Source: Paludibacter sp. (lineage in GTDB: Bacteria > Bacteroidota > Bacteroidia > Bacteroidales > Paludibacteraceae). From it: a DNA stretch of 64,000 bases. The position numbers and the translations under genes are program-made. Shown here in pieces: positions 1 to 9,201 of this stretch. Within the stretch, counting starts at the first letter, position 1; each line of letters starts with the position of its first letter. The DNA is taken from positions 62,001 to 126,000 of the forward strand of contig JARLGX010000002.1 in the NCBI GenBank assembly GCA_031292575.1. The letters run 5' to 3'. The notes beneath the pieces were generated by a model. The model did no database searches and was not told where the DNA came from. It saw nothing but the letters and a program-made list of their open reading frames with translations.

Positions 1-1
1 A

Positions 2-868
2 CAAACCTTTAAACAAGGAAATTCACTCATAAAACTGATTTATATAAACGTGAGTGTATTTCTATTATTAAGCTTATTGGATATAGCTCTAAAGCTTTTT
101 ACATTATCGGGAAGTTATATTTGGACATACCTCGAAGTTCCATCTGATTTGTCACAATTATTCTATCATTTTTGGACTCCATTAACTTACATGTTCTTAC
201 ATCAGAGTTTTATGCATATATTTTTCAATATGCTTGCACTTTTCTGGTTTGGAAAAATATTTTTAATGCACTTTTCCGAAAAACAACTGGTTGGATTATA
301 CGTTATTGGTGGATTATTAGCGGCTTTTCTATATATTCTTGTTTACAATTTATTCCCATATTACTCGCCAGTTGTCCATCAAAGTATGTTATTAGGTGCT
401 TCCGGGTCGATAATGGCAATTATTGTTGCAACAGCACTTCAATCACCCAACATGGAATTGCAGTTACTAATAATTGGAAACGTAAAACTGAAATATATAG
501 CAATGGTGGCGGTGTTAACAAGTTTATTTGGGATTACATCGAACAATGGTGGAGGTGAAATTGCGCATTTAGGAGGTGCTTTGGCGGGTTATTTATTTAT
601 TGTATCTTTGCGTCAGAGCAGAGATTTGACAAAAGGAGTCAGTAGTATTTTGGATATGATTTACAATTTGTTCCGGCCTCGTAAACTGAGAATAAAAAAG
701 AACACATATCAAAAAGATACACGCATGTCTGATGCTGAATTCAACATGAGCAAAGCTCGTAAAATGGCAGATATTGACAAGATTCTGGATAAAATTAAGA
801 CATCAGGATATGAAAGTTTATCATCTGAGGAAAAAAAGCGATTATTTAATCAAGGGAATAAAAACTGA
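2..868 (+). CDS. Rhomboid-family intramembrane serine protease (5' end outside window)
   Basis: This is a polytopic membrane protease of the rhomboid family, which cleaves substrates within or near the bilayer. The frame is open back to the window edge: codons upstream of the GTG at 50 encode residues typical of rhomboid N-termini (…KLIYINV), so the true start lies before the window and the GTG is probably internal. Counting from that GTG, the catalytic serine is in GASG (S118) and the partner histidine in EIAHLGGALAG (H173). The HQSFMHIFFNM segment at 51-61 is the usual TM2 signature. After about residue 190 the chain is soluble and basic, ending in a helical tail (SSEEKKRLF) common in Bacteroidota rhomboids. 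The substrate is unknown. Confidence 0.88.
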   Translation, partial: QTFKQGNSLIKLIYINVSVFLLLSLLDIALKLFTLSGSYIWTYLEVPSDLSQLFYHFWTPLTYMFLHQSFMHIFFNMLALFWFGKIFLMHFSEKQLVGLYVIGGLLAAFLYILVYNLFPYYSPVVHQSMLLGASGSIMAIIVATALQSPNMELQLLIIGNVKLKYIAMVAVLTSLFGITSNNGGGEIAHLGGALAGYLFIVSLRQSRDLTKGVSSILDMIYNLFRPRKLRIKKNTYQKDTRMSDAEFNMSKARKMADIDKILDKIKTSGYESLSSEEKKRLFNQGNKN

Positions 869-916
869 TTTATATTACAAAATTCATAACTTTAAATTTA
901 TGAATTATATACCATT

Positions 917-2023
917 ATGTTTGGAAAAGCAATAGTCAAATGGTTCATGATGGCCTCAAATTTAATTGTGGCAATATTTATGATCATGACTTTAATCGGT
1001 TCAGTTTTAAGTCCCGAAAAAATCATTTTCCCAGCATATTTTGCACTTATCTACCCATTTACCATTTTTTTAAATATTTTCTTTTTAATCTTTTGGTTAT
1101 TGGCACGCAAGTGGTTTTTCTTACTGTCTTTAAGCATGTTACTTTTTTCTGCTTCACAAATTGGCAACACTATTCCTGTTAATTTTGGAAAAACAGATTC
1201 AATAACGTCAAGTAAGACAATCAAAATACTTACCTATAACACCTTGATGAGTGGTCGATTAAAAAAATATACGACTAGAAGACCCAATATGGTGATGAAA
1301 TATGTTTTAGAATCGGATGCAGATATTGTTTGTTTACAAGAATTTACCCTAAGTGAAAATAAAGAATACCTAACTTTGGCTGATATTATGCGAATATTTT
1401 CAAAATATCCATACAAACACATCCAATACAGATTAAACGAAAGATTTAATCATCACGGCATTGCCACTTTTTCAAAATATCCCATTATAAACAAACAAGA
1501 AATTGACTATCCATCAAATTTCAATTTATCTATTTATTCTGACATCGTTATTAAAGGTGACACTATTCGCCTCATAAACAATCATTTGGAATCAAACAAG
1601 TTAACCGATAATGATAAAATAATGCCGTATAGTTTAAAAGATAAGTTTAGTGCCGAAAATCTCACAGGTATTACGCTTCATTTTTCACAAAAACTTGGTG
1701 CAGCCTATAAACTCAGGGCATTTCAAGCCGATGTTGTTGCCAGAGTCATAGCTAATTCGCCATATAAAGTAATTGTTTGTGGAGATTTCAACGATGTTCC
1801 AACGTCGTATGCATATACCAAGGTTAAAGGAAAGTTGAAAGATGCCTTTGCTGAAACAAGCACCGGCTTAGGCTGGACTTATAACGAAAGATATTACCAT
1901 TTTAGAATTGATTATATCCTTTACGATTCAAGTTCATTTACACCAATTTTGTATAAATCGGACAAAGTAAATTATTCTGATCATTTCCCTGTTTTATGCA
2001 AACTAAAATTTAACGATAAATAA
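917..2023 (+). CDS. Endonuclease/exonuclease/phosphatase (EEP) family membrane-anchored protein
   Basis: The protein has 368 residues: three hydrophobic segments (about 10-32, 37-63 and 66-80) followed by an EEP-fold domain. Fold signatures are visible in order: LTYNTLMSG near 105, CLQEF with metal-binding E142, CGDFNDVP (D290, N292), RIDYILY (D332) and YSDHFPVL (D355, H356). These are the metal and phosphate ligands of the DNase I/sphingomyelinase/inositol phosphatase superfamily, so a hydrolase acting on a phosphodiester or phosphomonoester outside the membrane is likely. The substrate cannot be told from sequence. It sits 48 bp after the rhomboid gene and 30 bp before gcvH, so all three may be co-transcribed. 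The order rhomboid then EEP protein is common in Bacteroidales. Confidence 0.85.
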   Translation: MFGKAIVKWFMMASNLIVAIFMIMTLIGSVLSPEKIIFPAYFALIYPFTIFLNIFFLIFWLLARKWFFLLSLSMLLFSASQIGNTIPVNFGKTDSITSSKTIKILTYNTLMSGRLKKYTTRRPNMVMKYVLESDADIVCLQEFTLSENKEYLTLADIMRIFSKYPYKHIQYRLNERFNHHGIATFSKYPIINKQEIDYPSNFNLSIYSDIVIKGDTIRLINNHLESNKLTDNDKIMPYSLKDKFSAENLTGITLHFSQKLGAAYKLRAFQADVVARVIANSPYKVIVCGDFNDVPTSYAYTKVKGKLKDAFAETSTGLGWTYNERYYHFRIDYILYDSSSFTPILYKSDKVNYSDHFPVLCKLKFNDK

Positions 2024-2053
2024 ATATACAACTAACTTAAAAAACAAATTATT

Positions 2054-2434
2054 ATGAACGTACCAGCAAACTTAAAGTACACAAAAGAACATGAATGGAT
2101 TCGCTTGGATGGCGAAGTTGCTTTTGTTGGAATTACAGACTATGCTCAAAGTGAATTGGGAGAAATTGTATTTGTAGAAGTCGAAACTGTAGGTGAAACA
2201 CTTGCTGAAGGAGAAGTTTTCGGAACAGTTGAAGCAGTAAAAACCGTTTCAGACTTATATATACCTGTTGATGGTCAAATATTGGAATTTAACGAAGAAT
2301 TGGAAGAAAAACCTGAATTAGTCAATGACGATCCATATGGTAAAGGATGGATGGTAAAAATTGTATTGTCTAATGCCGCTCAAATGAACGCTTTACTTTC
2401 TGCAACAGAATATGAAGCTTTGATTGGCGCCTAA
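2054..2434 (+). CDS. gcvH: Glycine cleavage system H protein
   Basis: This 126-residue protein carries the lipoyl group that shuttles the aminomethyl intermediate among the P, T and L proteins of the glycine cleavage system. The lipoyl-lysine motif [12 protein letters not shown] is intact with K63 as the attachment site, and the N-terminal KYTKEHEWI is characteristic. The length is normal for the family. The other glycine cleavage genes are not in this window. purE follows after 66 bp, a common Bacteroidota pairing that links one-carbon supply to purine synthesis (inference from context). Confidence 0.97.
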   Translation: MNVPANLKYTKEHEWIRLDGEVAFVGITDYAQSELGEIVFVEVETVGETLAEGEVFGTVEAVKTVSDLYIPVDGQILEFNEELEEKPELVNDDPYGKGWMVKIVLSNAAQMNALLSATEYEALIGA

Positions 2435-2500
2435 AAGAATGGCATTATTGTAAATAGTACATAAAAGTGATATATCTAAATATCAACAAATTAGAAATTT

Positions 2501-3007
2501 ATGAAACCAAAAGTAAGTATTATCATGGGCAGCACTTCCGATTTGCCTGTTATGGAAAAAGCTGCTGCGTTATTAAACGAATTTGAAATTCCCTTCGAAA
2601 TAAATGCTCTTTCGGCACACCGTACACCGCGTGAAGTTGAAAAATTTGCAAGTCAAGCTCATGACAATGGCATCGAGGTTATAATTGCTGCCGCCGGAAT
2701 GGCTGCACACCTGCCCGGAGTAATTGCATCAATGACAACTATTCCGGTAATAGGAGTACCAATTAATGCTTCATTGGATGGGATGGATGCTTTGCTTGCT
2801 ATTGTTCAAATGCCTCCGGGAATACCCGTTGCTACCGTTGGAATTAATGCGTCACTCAATGCTGCAATTCTTGCGGTACAAATGCTGGCAGTTGGAGATG
2901 AAAAATTGCAGACCAAATTGAGTCAATACAAAGAAAGTTTGAAGAAAAAAATTGTAGAAGCTAACGAGCAACTTGCCCAAGTAAAGTACAAGTTTAAAAC
3001 GAATTGA
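2501..3007 (+). CDS. purE: N5-carboxyaminoimidazole ribonucleotide mutase (class I PurE)
   Basis: PurE moves the carboxyl group of N5-CAIR to give CAIR in de novo purine synthesis. The N-terminal IIMGSTSDLPVM (S11, D14) and ALSAHRTP (H40, R41) motifs of the active site are present, as is the AAGMAAHLPGVIAS segment near 74-87. The 168-residue length fits the single-domain bacterial class I enzyme. Its stop codon is followed about 14 bp later by the start of the downstream lipoprotein, so the two are probably co-transcribed. purK is not visible in the window. Confidence 0.96.
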   Translation: MKPKVSIIMGSTSDLPVMEKAAALLNEFEIPFEINALSAHRTPREVEKFASQAHDNGIEVIIAAAGMAAHLPGVIASMTTIPVIGVPINASLDGMDALLAIVQMPPGIPVATVGINASLNAAILAVQMLAVGDEKLQTKLSQYKESLKKKIVEANEQLAQVKYKFKTN

Positions 3008-3021
3008 CAAATCAAATATTC

Positions 3022-4161
3022 ATGAAAAAAACACTTATTTTATTGATAATCTTATCTGGATTGTATTCTTGCAAACAACACGACAAATTTCACGTTAGGG
3101 GAGAAGTTAAAGATGCAAAAGGGGAAATGCTTTATTTTGAACACAGCGAATTAATGAAAACCACAGTTATCGATTCAGTCAAATTAAGTGCTGAAGGCAA
3201 GTTCAGTTTTAAATCAGCTCGTCCGGCCTACCCTGACTTTTATCGTTTGCGCTTAGACAATAAAATCATCACTTTTGCTGTAGATTCATGCGAGGATATT
3301 TCTATTGAAGCTAAGTCTGACAAATTTGCAACAGATTACACATTAACCGGTTCTGAAACTTCATTGTTGATACAGAAATTGAGAAAATCAGTTATGAATA
3401 TTCAGATAAAAGCAAATGAGTTGACATCTAAATTGAGCGAAACTGAACAAAAAGAAAAAATTGCAGAAATAGAAAAAGATATTGAAGTTCATAAAGACAT
3501 GGCACGCAAACTGATACTTCAGAATCCACGCTCGGCTGCCGCGTATTTTGCGCTTTACCAAAAAGTAAACAACACTTATTTATTTTCTCCTTATGTAAAA
3601 GAAGATAAGCCTTATTGCGCTGCAGTTGCAACAGCATATAATGCTTTTATGCCTGACTACGACCGAACAAAAAACATCTATAATTTAGTTATGGATGCCA
3701 TAAAAACTGAACGGGAGCAAAAAAACAAAGAAGCTTGGAACGAAGTTCTGGCTAATGCATCTACAGGTTATATTGATATTGTCTTGCCGGATAAAAAAAA
3801 TGTAGAACGTAAGCTGTCTGCATTGCAAGGTAAAGTTGTTTTAATTGATTTTTCTGCTTATGAGTCAAAAGAAAGCGTTGACTATACTTTTTCTTTACGA
3901 GATTTGTATAATAAATATCACAATAGAGGATTCGAAATTTACCAGATTTCACTCGATCAAAATAAACTTCTCTGGCAGCAAGCTGTTGCAAACATTCCAT
4001 GGATTTGTGTGCGCGATGAGAATGGTCCAAATGCAAAATGTGCCGAAACTTATAATGTATCTTCCATACCCACTTCATTTTTAATGAACCGAAAAGGAAC
4101 TATTATAGGACGCAGTTTCGGATTTGACGAATTAAAGAAAGAAATTGAAAAGAATTTGTAG
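3022..4161 (+). CDS. DUF4369/thioredoxin-fold lipoprotein lacking the CxxC active site
   Basis: I start this at ATG 3022 because it opens directly into a lipoprotein signal peptide with the lipobox SGLYSC (C17); the in-frame TTG at 3004 overlaps the purE stop and only adds a hydrophilic extension. The mature protein has a DUF4369-like beta domain (about 22-120: VRGEVKDAKGEMLYFEH), a helical linker (130-240), and a C-terminal thioredoxin/AhpC-like domain (about 255-379) with the cis-Pro region SSIPTSFLMNRKG. Where redox-active relatives have W-C-x-x-C, this one has SAYESKES, so no redox pair exists. A disulfide-exchange role is therefore unlikely; it may be a structural or binding variant anchored in the membrane. 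Confidence 0.82.
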   Translation: MKKTLILLIILSGLYSCKQHDKFHVRGEVKDAKGEMLYFEHSELMKTTVIDSVKLSAEGKFSFKSARPAYPDFYRLRLDNKIITFAVDSCEDISIEAKSDKFATDYTLTGSETSLLIQKLRKSVMNIQIKANELTSKLSETEQKEKIAEIEKDIEVHKDMARKLILQNPRSAAAYFALYQKVNNTYLFSPYVKEDKPYCAAVATAYNAFMPDYDRTKNIYNLVMDAIKTEREQKNKEAWNEVLANASTGYIDIVLPDKKNVERKLSALQGKVVLIDFSAYESKESVDYTFSLRDLYNKYHNRGFEIYQISLDQNKLLWQQAVANIPWICVRDENGPNAKCAETYNVSSIPTSFLMNRKGTIIGRSFGFDELKKEIEKNL

Positions 4162-4188
4162 TTCGTTTTTAATTTTGTAATTTACAAC

Positions 4189-5118
4189 ATGAATTTCATC
4201 AAGCAAACGGCACTTTCAGTTGGCTTTGATGCTTGTGGCATTGCCAAAGCAGAAGCTTTAATAGAGGATGCCGTGTTTATGAAAAAATGGTTGGTCGAAG
4301 GAAATCACGCTGATATGCATTACCTTGACCGAAATTTCGAAAAGCGAATTAATCCACAGGTCTTAGTTCCAGGTTGTAAATCGGTTGTAGCGGTTTTGTT
4401 AAATTATTTCCCAAAACAAAAGCAAAAGCCAGAGTCACCCAAAGTTGCCAAATATGCCTATTCAATAACGGATTATCATACCGTGCTGAAATTGAAATTA
4501 AAAGAACTGGAGCAGAAAATAGGCATAAAATATGGAGACGATTGCATTTCAACTTCTCACCAACATTTATTTGTCGATTCTGCCCCGGTACTTGAGCGTC
4601 GTTGGGCTGAACGCGCCGGATTGGGTTGGATAGGCAAACACACGCAATTAATTCATCCAGGTTTAGGATCATACACTTTTATCGGTATTTTGATGTTGAA
4701 TATTGATTTAGAATATGATTTACCTATACTTCCTCATTGTGGCACTTGCACAAAATGCATGGATGCATGCCCAACAAAAGCCATTGAAAATGGAACATTA
4801 AACGCAAGAAGATGTATTTCGTATTTAACTATTGAAAGTAAAAATGCAATACCGGTTGAATTTCAATCGAAACTTTCTGATTATATTTTAGGTTGCGACA
4901 TTTGTGCAGATGTTTGTCCATGGAATACAAAATGGGCAAAACAAAATTCTCATGCAGAATTGTCTCCGGTAACAAATATCCTTGAATGGGATAAAAGTGA
5001 ATGGCAAAATCTTACTGAAGAAAACTATAATTCAAATTTTAGTTATTCAGCTATTAAACGTGCAGGATTCTCAAAACTGAAACAAAACATCGATGTTATA
5101 ACTAAAAATAATTTGTAG
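4189..5118 (+). CDS. queG: Epoxyqueuosine reductase
   Basis: QueG performs the last step of queuosine formation in tRNA, reducing epoxyqueuosine with a cobalamin cofactor and two [4Fe-4S] clusters. At 309 residues it is the normal bacterial length. The catalytic aspartate region FVDSAPVLERR (D130), the cluster ligands CGTCTKCMDACP (C184, C187, C190, C194), C209 and CDICADVCPWN (C236, C239, C243) are all present. It ends the plus-strand block and is followed by a strong bidirectional terminator. queC lies 36 kb away at 40.6 kb. Confidence 0.96.
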   Translation: MNFIKQTALSVGFDACGIAKAEALIEDAVFMKKWLVEGNHADMHYLDRNFEKRINPQVLVPGCKSVVAVLLNYFPKQKQKPESPKVAKYAYSITDYHTVLKLKLKELEQKIGIKYGDDCISTSHQHLFVDSAPVLERRWAERAGLGWIGKHTQLIHPGLGSYTFIGILMLNIDLEYDLPILPHCGTCTKCMDACPTKAIENGTLNARRCISYLTIESKNAIPVEFQSKLSDYILGCDICADVCPWNTKWAKQNSHAELSPVTNILEWDKSEWQNLTEENYNSNFSYSAIKRAGFSKLKQNIDVITKNNL

Positions 5119-5130
5119 GGGTATTGCATT

Positions 5131-5183
5131 TTAAATATAACTAACAAGGCTGTCGATTTGACAGCCTTGTTAGTTATATTTAA
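5131..5183. terminator. Bidirectional intrinsic terminator between queG and the convergent exported-protein gene
   Basis: A perfect inverted repeat of about 23 bp (left arm 5132-5154, right arm 5160-5182, AACAAGGCTGTC core) encloses a 5-nt loop. A/T-rich flanks on both sides allow U-tracts in either direction. It lies between converging genes, as expected for a shared terminator. Confidence 0.85.
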
Positions 5184-5186
5184 TAG

Positions 5187-6878
5187 TTACAGTACAACTT
5201 TTGCAAAACGGTCACCCACCCTCACTAAGACAACTCCTTTAACTCTAACCGGAATAGTATTTACACCTTCAACTGATAATGTCTGAATCAATTTTTGCCC
5301 AAAGGTATTGTAGATTTGGATAATTTCGTCAGCAGAGGCTTTAATTAAAACATTCCCATTTATAGCTGTAATGTTTTGATCAATTGAAGAACAACTAACA
5401 GAAGTTAATATTGATGGAACAATATCGTCTAAACTACGTGGAACTAAATCTGCTTCTAAAACACTATGATTACTAACTACACCCGTAATATCCTGATTTA
5501 AAGTTGGGATTGCGTATCCAATAAAATTTAATTCAGGATATTCTGTGCGCAAATTTCCTGAATTACCGTCATTGATAATATAAGATGTTAAAGCTTCGAA
5601 GTTACCAGTTCCTAAAATGGAAACATTCTTCACTGTAACCAATTGGCCTTGATAATCTGCAATGTTCGATAAATTTACAACAATAGGCGTTACGGTATTC
5701 CCTTTTGAAGTTGCAGCTCCTGGATCTGTCATAGAAACAAATTGCAACATACCTGAACTTGAAGCTAAAATTCCTGTAATTCCGGTTATTCCATCATTGA
5801 TGCTATAAGTTGTTGTGATTTTGGAATTTGGATCAATAAGAAGAATTCCACCAGTTGCATCTTGTATATAATTAGCCTTTACAGTTGCAGATTTGAAAGT
5901 CAAAAAAGCCTCACCGGTTAATGTGTAAAATCCGGTTGTCGGTAATGTTCGCAAAGTTGCAATATCTGCAACAGGTGATGGGAAAGTATAAGTTGCTGTT
6001 GCAATTACACTTTCCAGTAAACCAGTGTGATAAGCAATGGCTTTAATTGTTTTAGTTGAATTAATAACGATTGGGTTTCCATCATATAACGTTCCGTTTC
6101 CATTATTATCGGGATTGGAACCATCAAGTGTGTAATATATTGATGCTCCATCTGTTGTAGTAGTTAAATTTACATGTTGTTCACCATTTACATTTCCCTG
6201 AGGAATTGAAAAAGTAGGTGTTGCGACATGCTGCATCTGAGAAGCCACAAGCTGAATATTATCTATTTTATTATTACCGCTGCCTGATGTTGCACCTGTT
6301 CCACTAAATCTTAAATAGGCAGATGTTGCATTATCAAGTCCAGTTATAGTATTTAGTTTTATAGCTGCAAATAAAGTAGGAATGGGTGTAATTGTCTGAA
6401 CAGGAACCCAAGTACTGCCGTTAGTACTGTATTCCCATACCTGAGAAGTAAAACCCGTTGTTGTTCCTTGAGAAGCATAACTAACAACAAGATTTGATAA
6501 ACCTGCCATTGAAAGTTTTATAACCATAAACTTGCCATTTGTGGGACTGCCAGCGGTACCTCCTGTTAAACTTAAGCAAGCAGGCGTTGTAATAGTAGTT
6601 GAGAATCCAACTCCGGCATTAACTGCAGTTCCGCCAGTACCTACTATTTCGTTACTATTCCATGTACTTGATCCATTAGTGCCATCAAGATGCATAGTTC
6701 CAGCACCAAAATTCGAAACAAAAACTGAAGGACACGAAGTAGCTGTTATAGCTGTTCCTCCATTTCCAGTAGTTTGGAAATCCCAACCAGCTATTAAAGT
6801 TTGTCCCATTAAATTTTCACTTGCTACACCAAAAGTAACTACAACGAGCATTGTTTTTAAAAAAGTAATTTTTTTCAT
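5187..6878 (-). CDS. Exported multidomain protein with C-terminal sorting tail (T9SS type)
   Basis: This 563-residue protein starts with a Sec signal peptide (MKKITFLKTML…MGQT, about 1-26). Domains in order: a beta-sandwich opening with AGWDFQ (27-215), a chitobiase/hexosaminidase C-terminal-like beta domain (about 218-300, with IYYTLDGSNPD), and an OB-fold DUF5689-like domain (about 303-490, from VADIATLRTL to DDIVP). The last 70 residues (IQIYNTFGQKLIQTL…VLVRVGDRFAKVVL) match the style of C-terminal domains that direct proteins through the type IX secretion system. The tail and signal peptide resemble those of the neighbouring gene at 7.2-8.7 kb, suggesting a shared route and perhaps duplication. 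Its ligand or activity is unknown. Confidence 0.75.
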   Translation of the reverse strand: MKKITFLKTMLVVVTFGVASENLMGQTLIAGWDFQTTGNGGTAITATSCPSVFVSNFGAGTMHLDGTNGSSTWNSNEIVGTGGTAVNAGVGFSTTITTPACLSLTGGTAGSPTNGKFMVIKLSMAGLSNLVVSYASQGTTTGFTSQVWEYSTNGSTWVPVQTITPIPTLFAAIKLNTITGLDNATSAYLRFSGTGATSGSGNNKIDNIQLVASQMQHVATPTFSIPQGNVNGEQHVNLTTTTDGASIYYTLDGSNPDNNGNGTLYDGNPIVINSTKTIKAIAYHTGLLESVIATATYTFPSPVADIATLRTLPTTGFYTLTGEAFLTFKSATVKANYIQDATGGILLIDPNSKITTTYSINDGITGITGILASSSGMLQFVSMTDPGAATSKGNTVTPIVVNLSNIADYQGQLVTVKNVSILGTGNFEALTSYIINDGNSGNLRTEYPELNFIGYAIPTLNQDITGVVSNHSVLEADLVPRSLDDIVPSILTSVSCSSIDQNITAINGNVLIKASADEIIQIYNTFGQKLIQTLSVEGVNTIPVRVKGVVLVRVGDRFAKVVL

Positions 6879-7226
6879 GTTGTTTTATTAAGTCGTTATT
6901 AAATAAATTGCTTGCATTTTACTTCGTTATATCAATACTACAATCAACAATCCACCAAAATTATTAAATCACACAATGTAAACTAACATAACAAACTACA
7001 AATTAAAAAACAAAGATAAATAATAATTTACACAAAATGAAATAATAATATACTTAAATTGTGTTTTTTAATGCAATTATGTTCAGAACCCTTTTCTGCA
7101 AAGACTTTCAATTATTATTGATAATGAATTTAATTGTCAATAATTACCTTTTCGAAAATCAAAAAGTTTAAACAAAAAAAAGACTGCCTAATAAGACAGT
7201 CTTTAGATATTTCAAATTAAAATTAA
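6879..7226. other. AT-rich intergenic stretch
   Basis: These 348 bp separate two minus-strand exported-protein genes. They should hold the promoter of the downstream gene; a TAATTTTG (-7-like) box is readable on the minus strand at 6963-6956, without a well-placed upstream element. The right part carries the terminator of the 7.2 kb gene. I see no coding sequence or repeat. Confidence 0.5.
7174..7204 (-). terminator. Intrinsic terminator after the 7.2-8.7 kb gene
   Basis: Arms AAAGACTG (7179-7186) and CAGTCTTT (7197-7204) form a hairpin with a 10-nt loop. On the minus strand it is followed by a run of T residues (7181-7174), so it fits termination of the minus-strand gene ending at 7227. Confidence 0.75.
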
Positions 7227-8675
7227 CTATAGAATTACCTTGACAATTTGATTATCAACTTTTACTAATAAGACTCCTGTTGCAGAAACCGGAATAATAT
7301 TCAGGCCTTCTATTGTCACTCTCTGCACTAGCTCTTGCCCAAGGACATTAAAAATCTCTACAGATTTACCTGCATCGGCATTTAATATCACAGTTCCATT
7401 ACTGGCATATATTTTCAACATATTTTTATCTAAATCTATTCCAGCCCCAACACCCTTTGATGCAGTACCGTTTAATATACGTGTCACAGCCATTGCACCT
7501 GTGCTCGTGGAAGTTAAAATTGCAACGTGAGTGCCCACAGCTGTTGGGTTATAAGTTATAGTAATAAGCGTATTAGGCACTATTCCTCCGAATTGAGATA
7601 CAGAATATTGAGAAAGGGAGAATTGATCTGCATTATTTCCGGTAATCGATAACCCTAAATCAGTATTTAAATTTACTCCACTTACATTTATTACTTGCGA
7701 AATCGGCGTACCAACCTCAGTAATTAAATCAGGGTTAGTTAAATCTGTCAAAGCTATGGAAGGATCATAAGTGGTACCATTTACCGAAATTGCACTTGAA
7801 TAATTATATGCTTTGTCATAGGTATAAATTCTATAATAATATTTTCGACTTGCAGTCAATGTCATATCTGAAAAATTAGGGTTGACGCCCTGATATACAA
7901 CTGTCATACCTGCAGATATAGTATTTCCAACTCCATAAATTCCATTTGGATTTGGAGCAGTAGTGGGGTCAATAGTGTCTCTGACAACCAGATATCCTCC
8001 TCCATCGACACCGGTAGTTGGAGGCGTCCAACTAATATCTAATGAATGTGACGTAGGATTTGATACAACTGCTGCAGTCGGAGCATCAGGAGGGGTTGTA
8101 TCAACATCACCATTGTACATACAAACGTCATCAACATAAAGATTTCCTCCAGTTCCAATTTTTTTACTATTAATTATGCCTGCAATATCAGTAAATGTCC
8201 AGGCTGATCTTGTATATGTAGATAAAACCCATTGATTCACAGCACTTGTTGGCAACCAAGAAGTATAAATCGAACCTTCTCCGGTCATTGTACCATTACC
8301 TATATTTATTAACCAACTCTGAGTATTACTACCATCGGTTTCTAATGTCCACATCTGCAATGTAATACTACTTGTGGTAGACGGATTAGTAATCAGAGGA
8401 GTCCAAATTCTCTTTCCTCCAGTCGCAGAATTATTAATATTCAATGAATGTGCGCCTGTCCTCACAATTGACGTTTCATCTGATAATGTAATACTTGCAG
8501 AAGATTTCGTCCATTTACCCAGTTGCGCAGAAGCTTCAACTGAATTATCAATAGTTGCTGTTCCTTCAAAGCCACCATCCACACCCAAAAAACTAGTTTG
8601 GCCATAAACACCTGAACCAAAGCCAACTAATGATATTGTTAGCATTAAAAATTTTATGAGGGTAATTTTTTTCAT
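7227..8675 (-). CDS. Exported FN3-domain protein with C-terminal sorting tail (T9SS type)
   Basis: I place the start at 8675, where a Sec signal peptide begins (MKKITLIKFLML…VYGQT); an in-frame ATG 60 bp upstream would precede it with a non-signal extension. The mature protein has a carbohydrate-binding-like beta-sandwich (GVDGGFEGTATIDN onward, about 27-190), an FN3 domain (about 195-305, PDAPTAAVVSNPTSHSLDISW), and an Ig-like domain ending NGTASKG. The tail (VEIFNVLGQELVQRV…VLLVKVDNQIVKVIL) closely parallels that of the gene at 5.2-6.9 kb and is typical of type IX secretion cargo. A minus-strand TAAGTTTG box at 8740-8733 may be its -7 element. The function is unknown. Confidence 0.72.
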   Translation of the reverse strand: MKKITLIKFLMLTISLVGFGSGVYGQTSFLGVDGGFEGTATIDNSVEASAQLGKWTKSSASITLSDETSIVRTGAHSLNINNSATGGKRIWTPLITNPSTTSSITLQMWTLETDGSNTQSWLINIGNGTMTGEGSIYTSWLPTSAVNQWVLSTYTRSAWTFTDIAGIINSKKIGTGGNLYVDDVCMYNGDVDTTPPDAPTAAVVSNPTSHSLDISWTPPTTGVDGGGYLVVRDTIDPTTAPNPNGIYGVGNTISAGMTVVYQGVNPNFSDMTLTASRKYYYRIYTYDKAYNYSSAISVNGTTYDPSIALTDLTNPDLITEVGTPISQVINVSGVNLNTDLGLSITGNNADQFSLSQYSVSQFGGIVPNTLITITYNPTAVGTHVAILTSTSTGAMAVTRILNGTASKGVGAGIDLDKNMLKIYASNGTVILNADAGKSVEIFNVLGQELVQRVTIEGLNIIPVSATGVLLVKVDNQIVKVIL

Positions 8676-9201
8676 ACGACTCTGAATAATAGTGAAAATC
8701 CAAGTTCTTATTATATACCTATTTATATTTTGCAAACTTACAAGTATTATTTTAAAAAAACGAATTTATACTAAGAAATTAATGCTTAGCTCATTTAATC
8801 ATATGCATTGTCAGCATTTTAATATAACAATTAAATCATTGCCTACTCAGCATTGTCAATTATATATTTCCATGAATCAAAAAAAAGTCTTATAATTTAG
8901 AATAAATAAACAAATTTGTTGTGCTTTACTAAAAGATTCATTGTAAACGATTATATACTTCATTTAATTTATAAGCACTTTACCTATATATACTAAACAA
9001 AATTTTCATTTTGAATCGGCAGAAATTCAATCAACATCAAATAATATATAATTTATATCGTATGTCTATTGAAATATGATATAAATTATTATTTTTGCAC
9101 ACTTTTTCGAAATAAAAGAATCAATCTAACTAACTTAGTTTATTTAATCAATTACCATCTAACTCACTTACATATAAAAAATTTAATCATTAGAAACGAA
9201 A
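8676..9201. other. Divergent AT-rich promoter region
   Basis: This 526-bp gap separates the minus-strand exported-protein gene from the plus-strand arginine decarboxylase gene. It contains a minus-strand -7-like box at 8740-8733 and a plus-strand promoter at 9069-9097. I see no RNA gene, repeat or convincing small ORF in it. Confidence 0.5.
9069..9097 (+). promoter_or_regulatory. Promoter of the arginine decarboxylase gene
   Basis: TTG at 9069-9071 and TATTTTTG at 9090-9097 are 18 bp apart, close to the Bacteroidota -33/-7 arrangement (TTTG, about 19 bp, TAnnTTTG). It gives a leader of about 100 nt before the ATG at 9202. Confidence 0.55.

Noticed and set aside
50-868. GTG at 50 as the start of the rhomboid gene
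   Set aside because: The frame stays open to the window edge and the upstream codons encode a typical rhomboid N-terminus, so the start is outside the window.
881-906. Terminator after the rhomboid gene
   Set aside because: The hairpin is short, almost wholly A/T and without a T-run.
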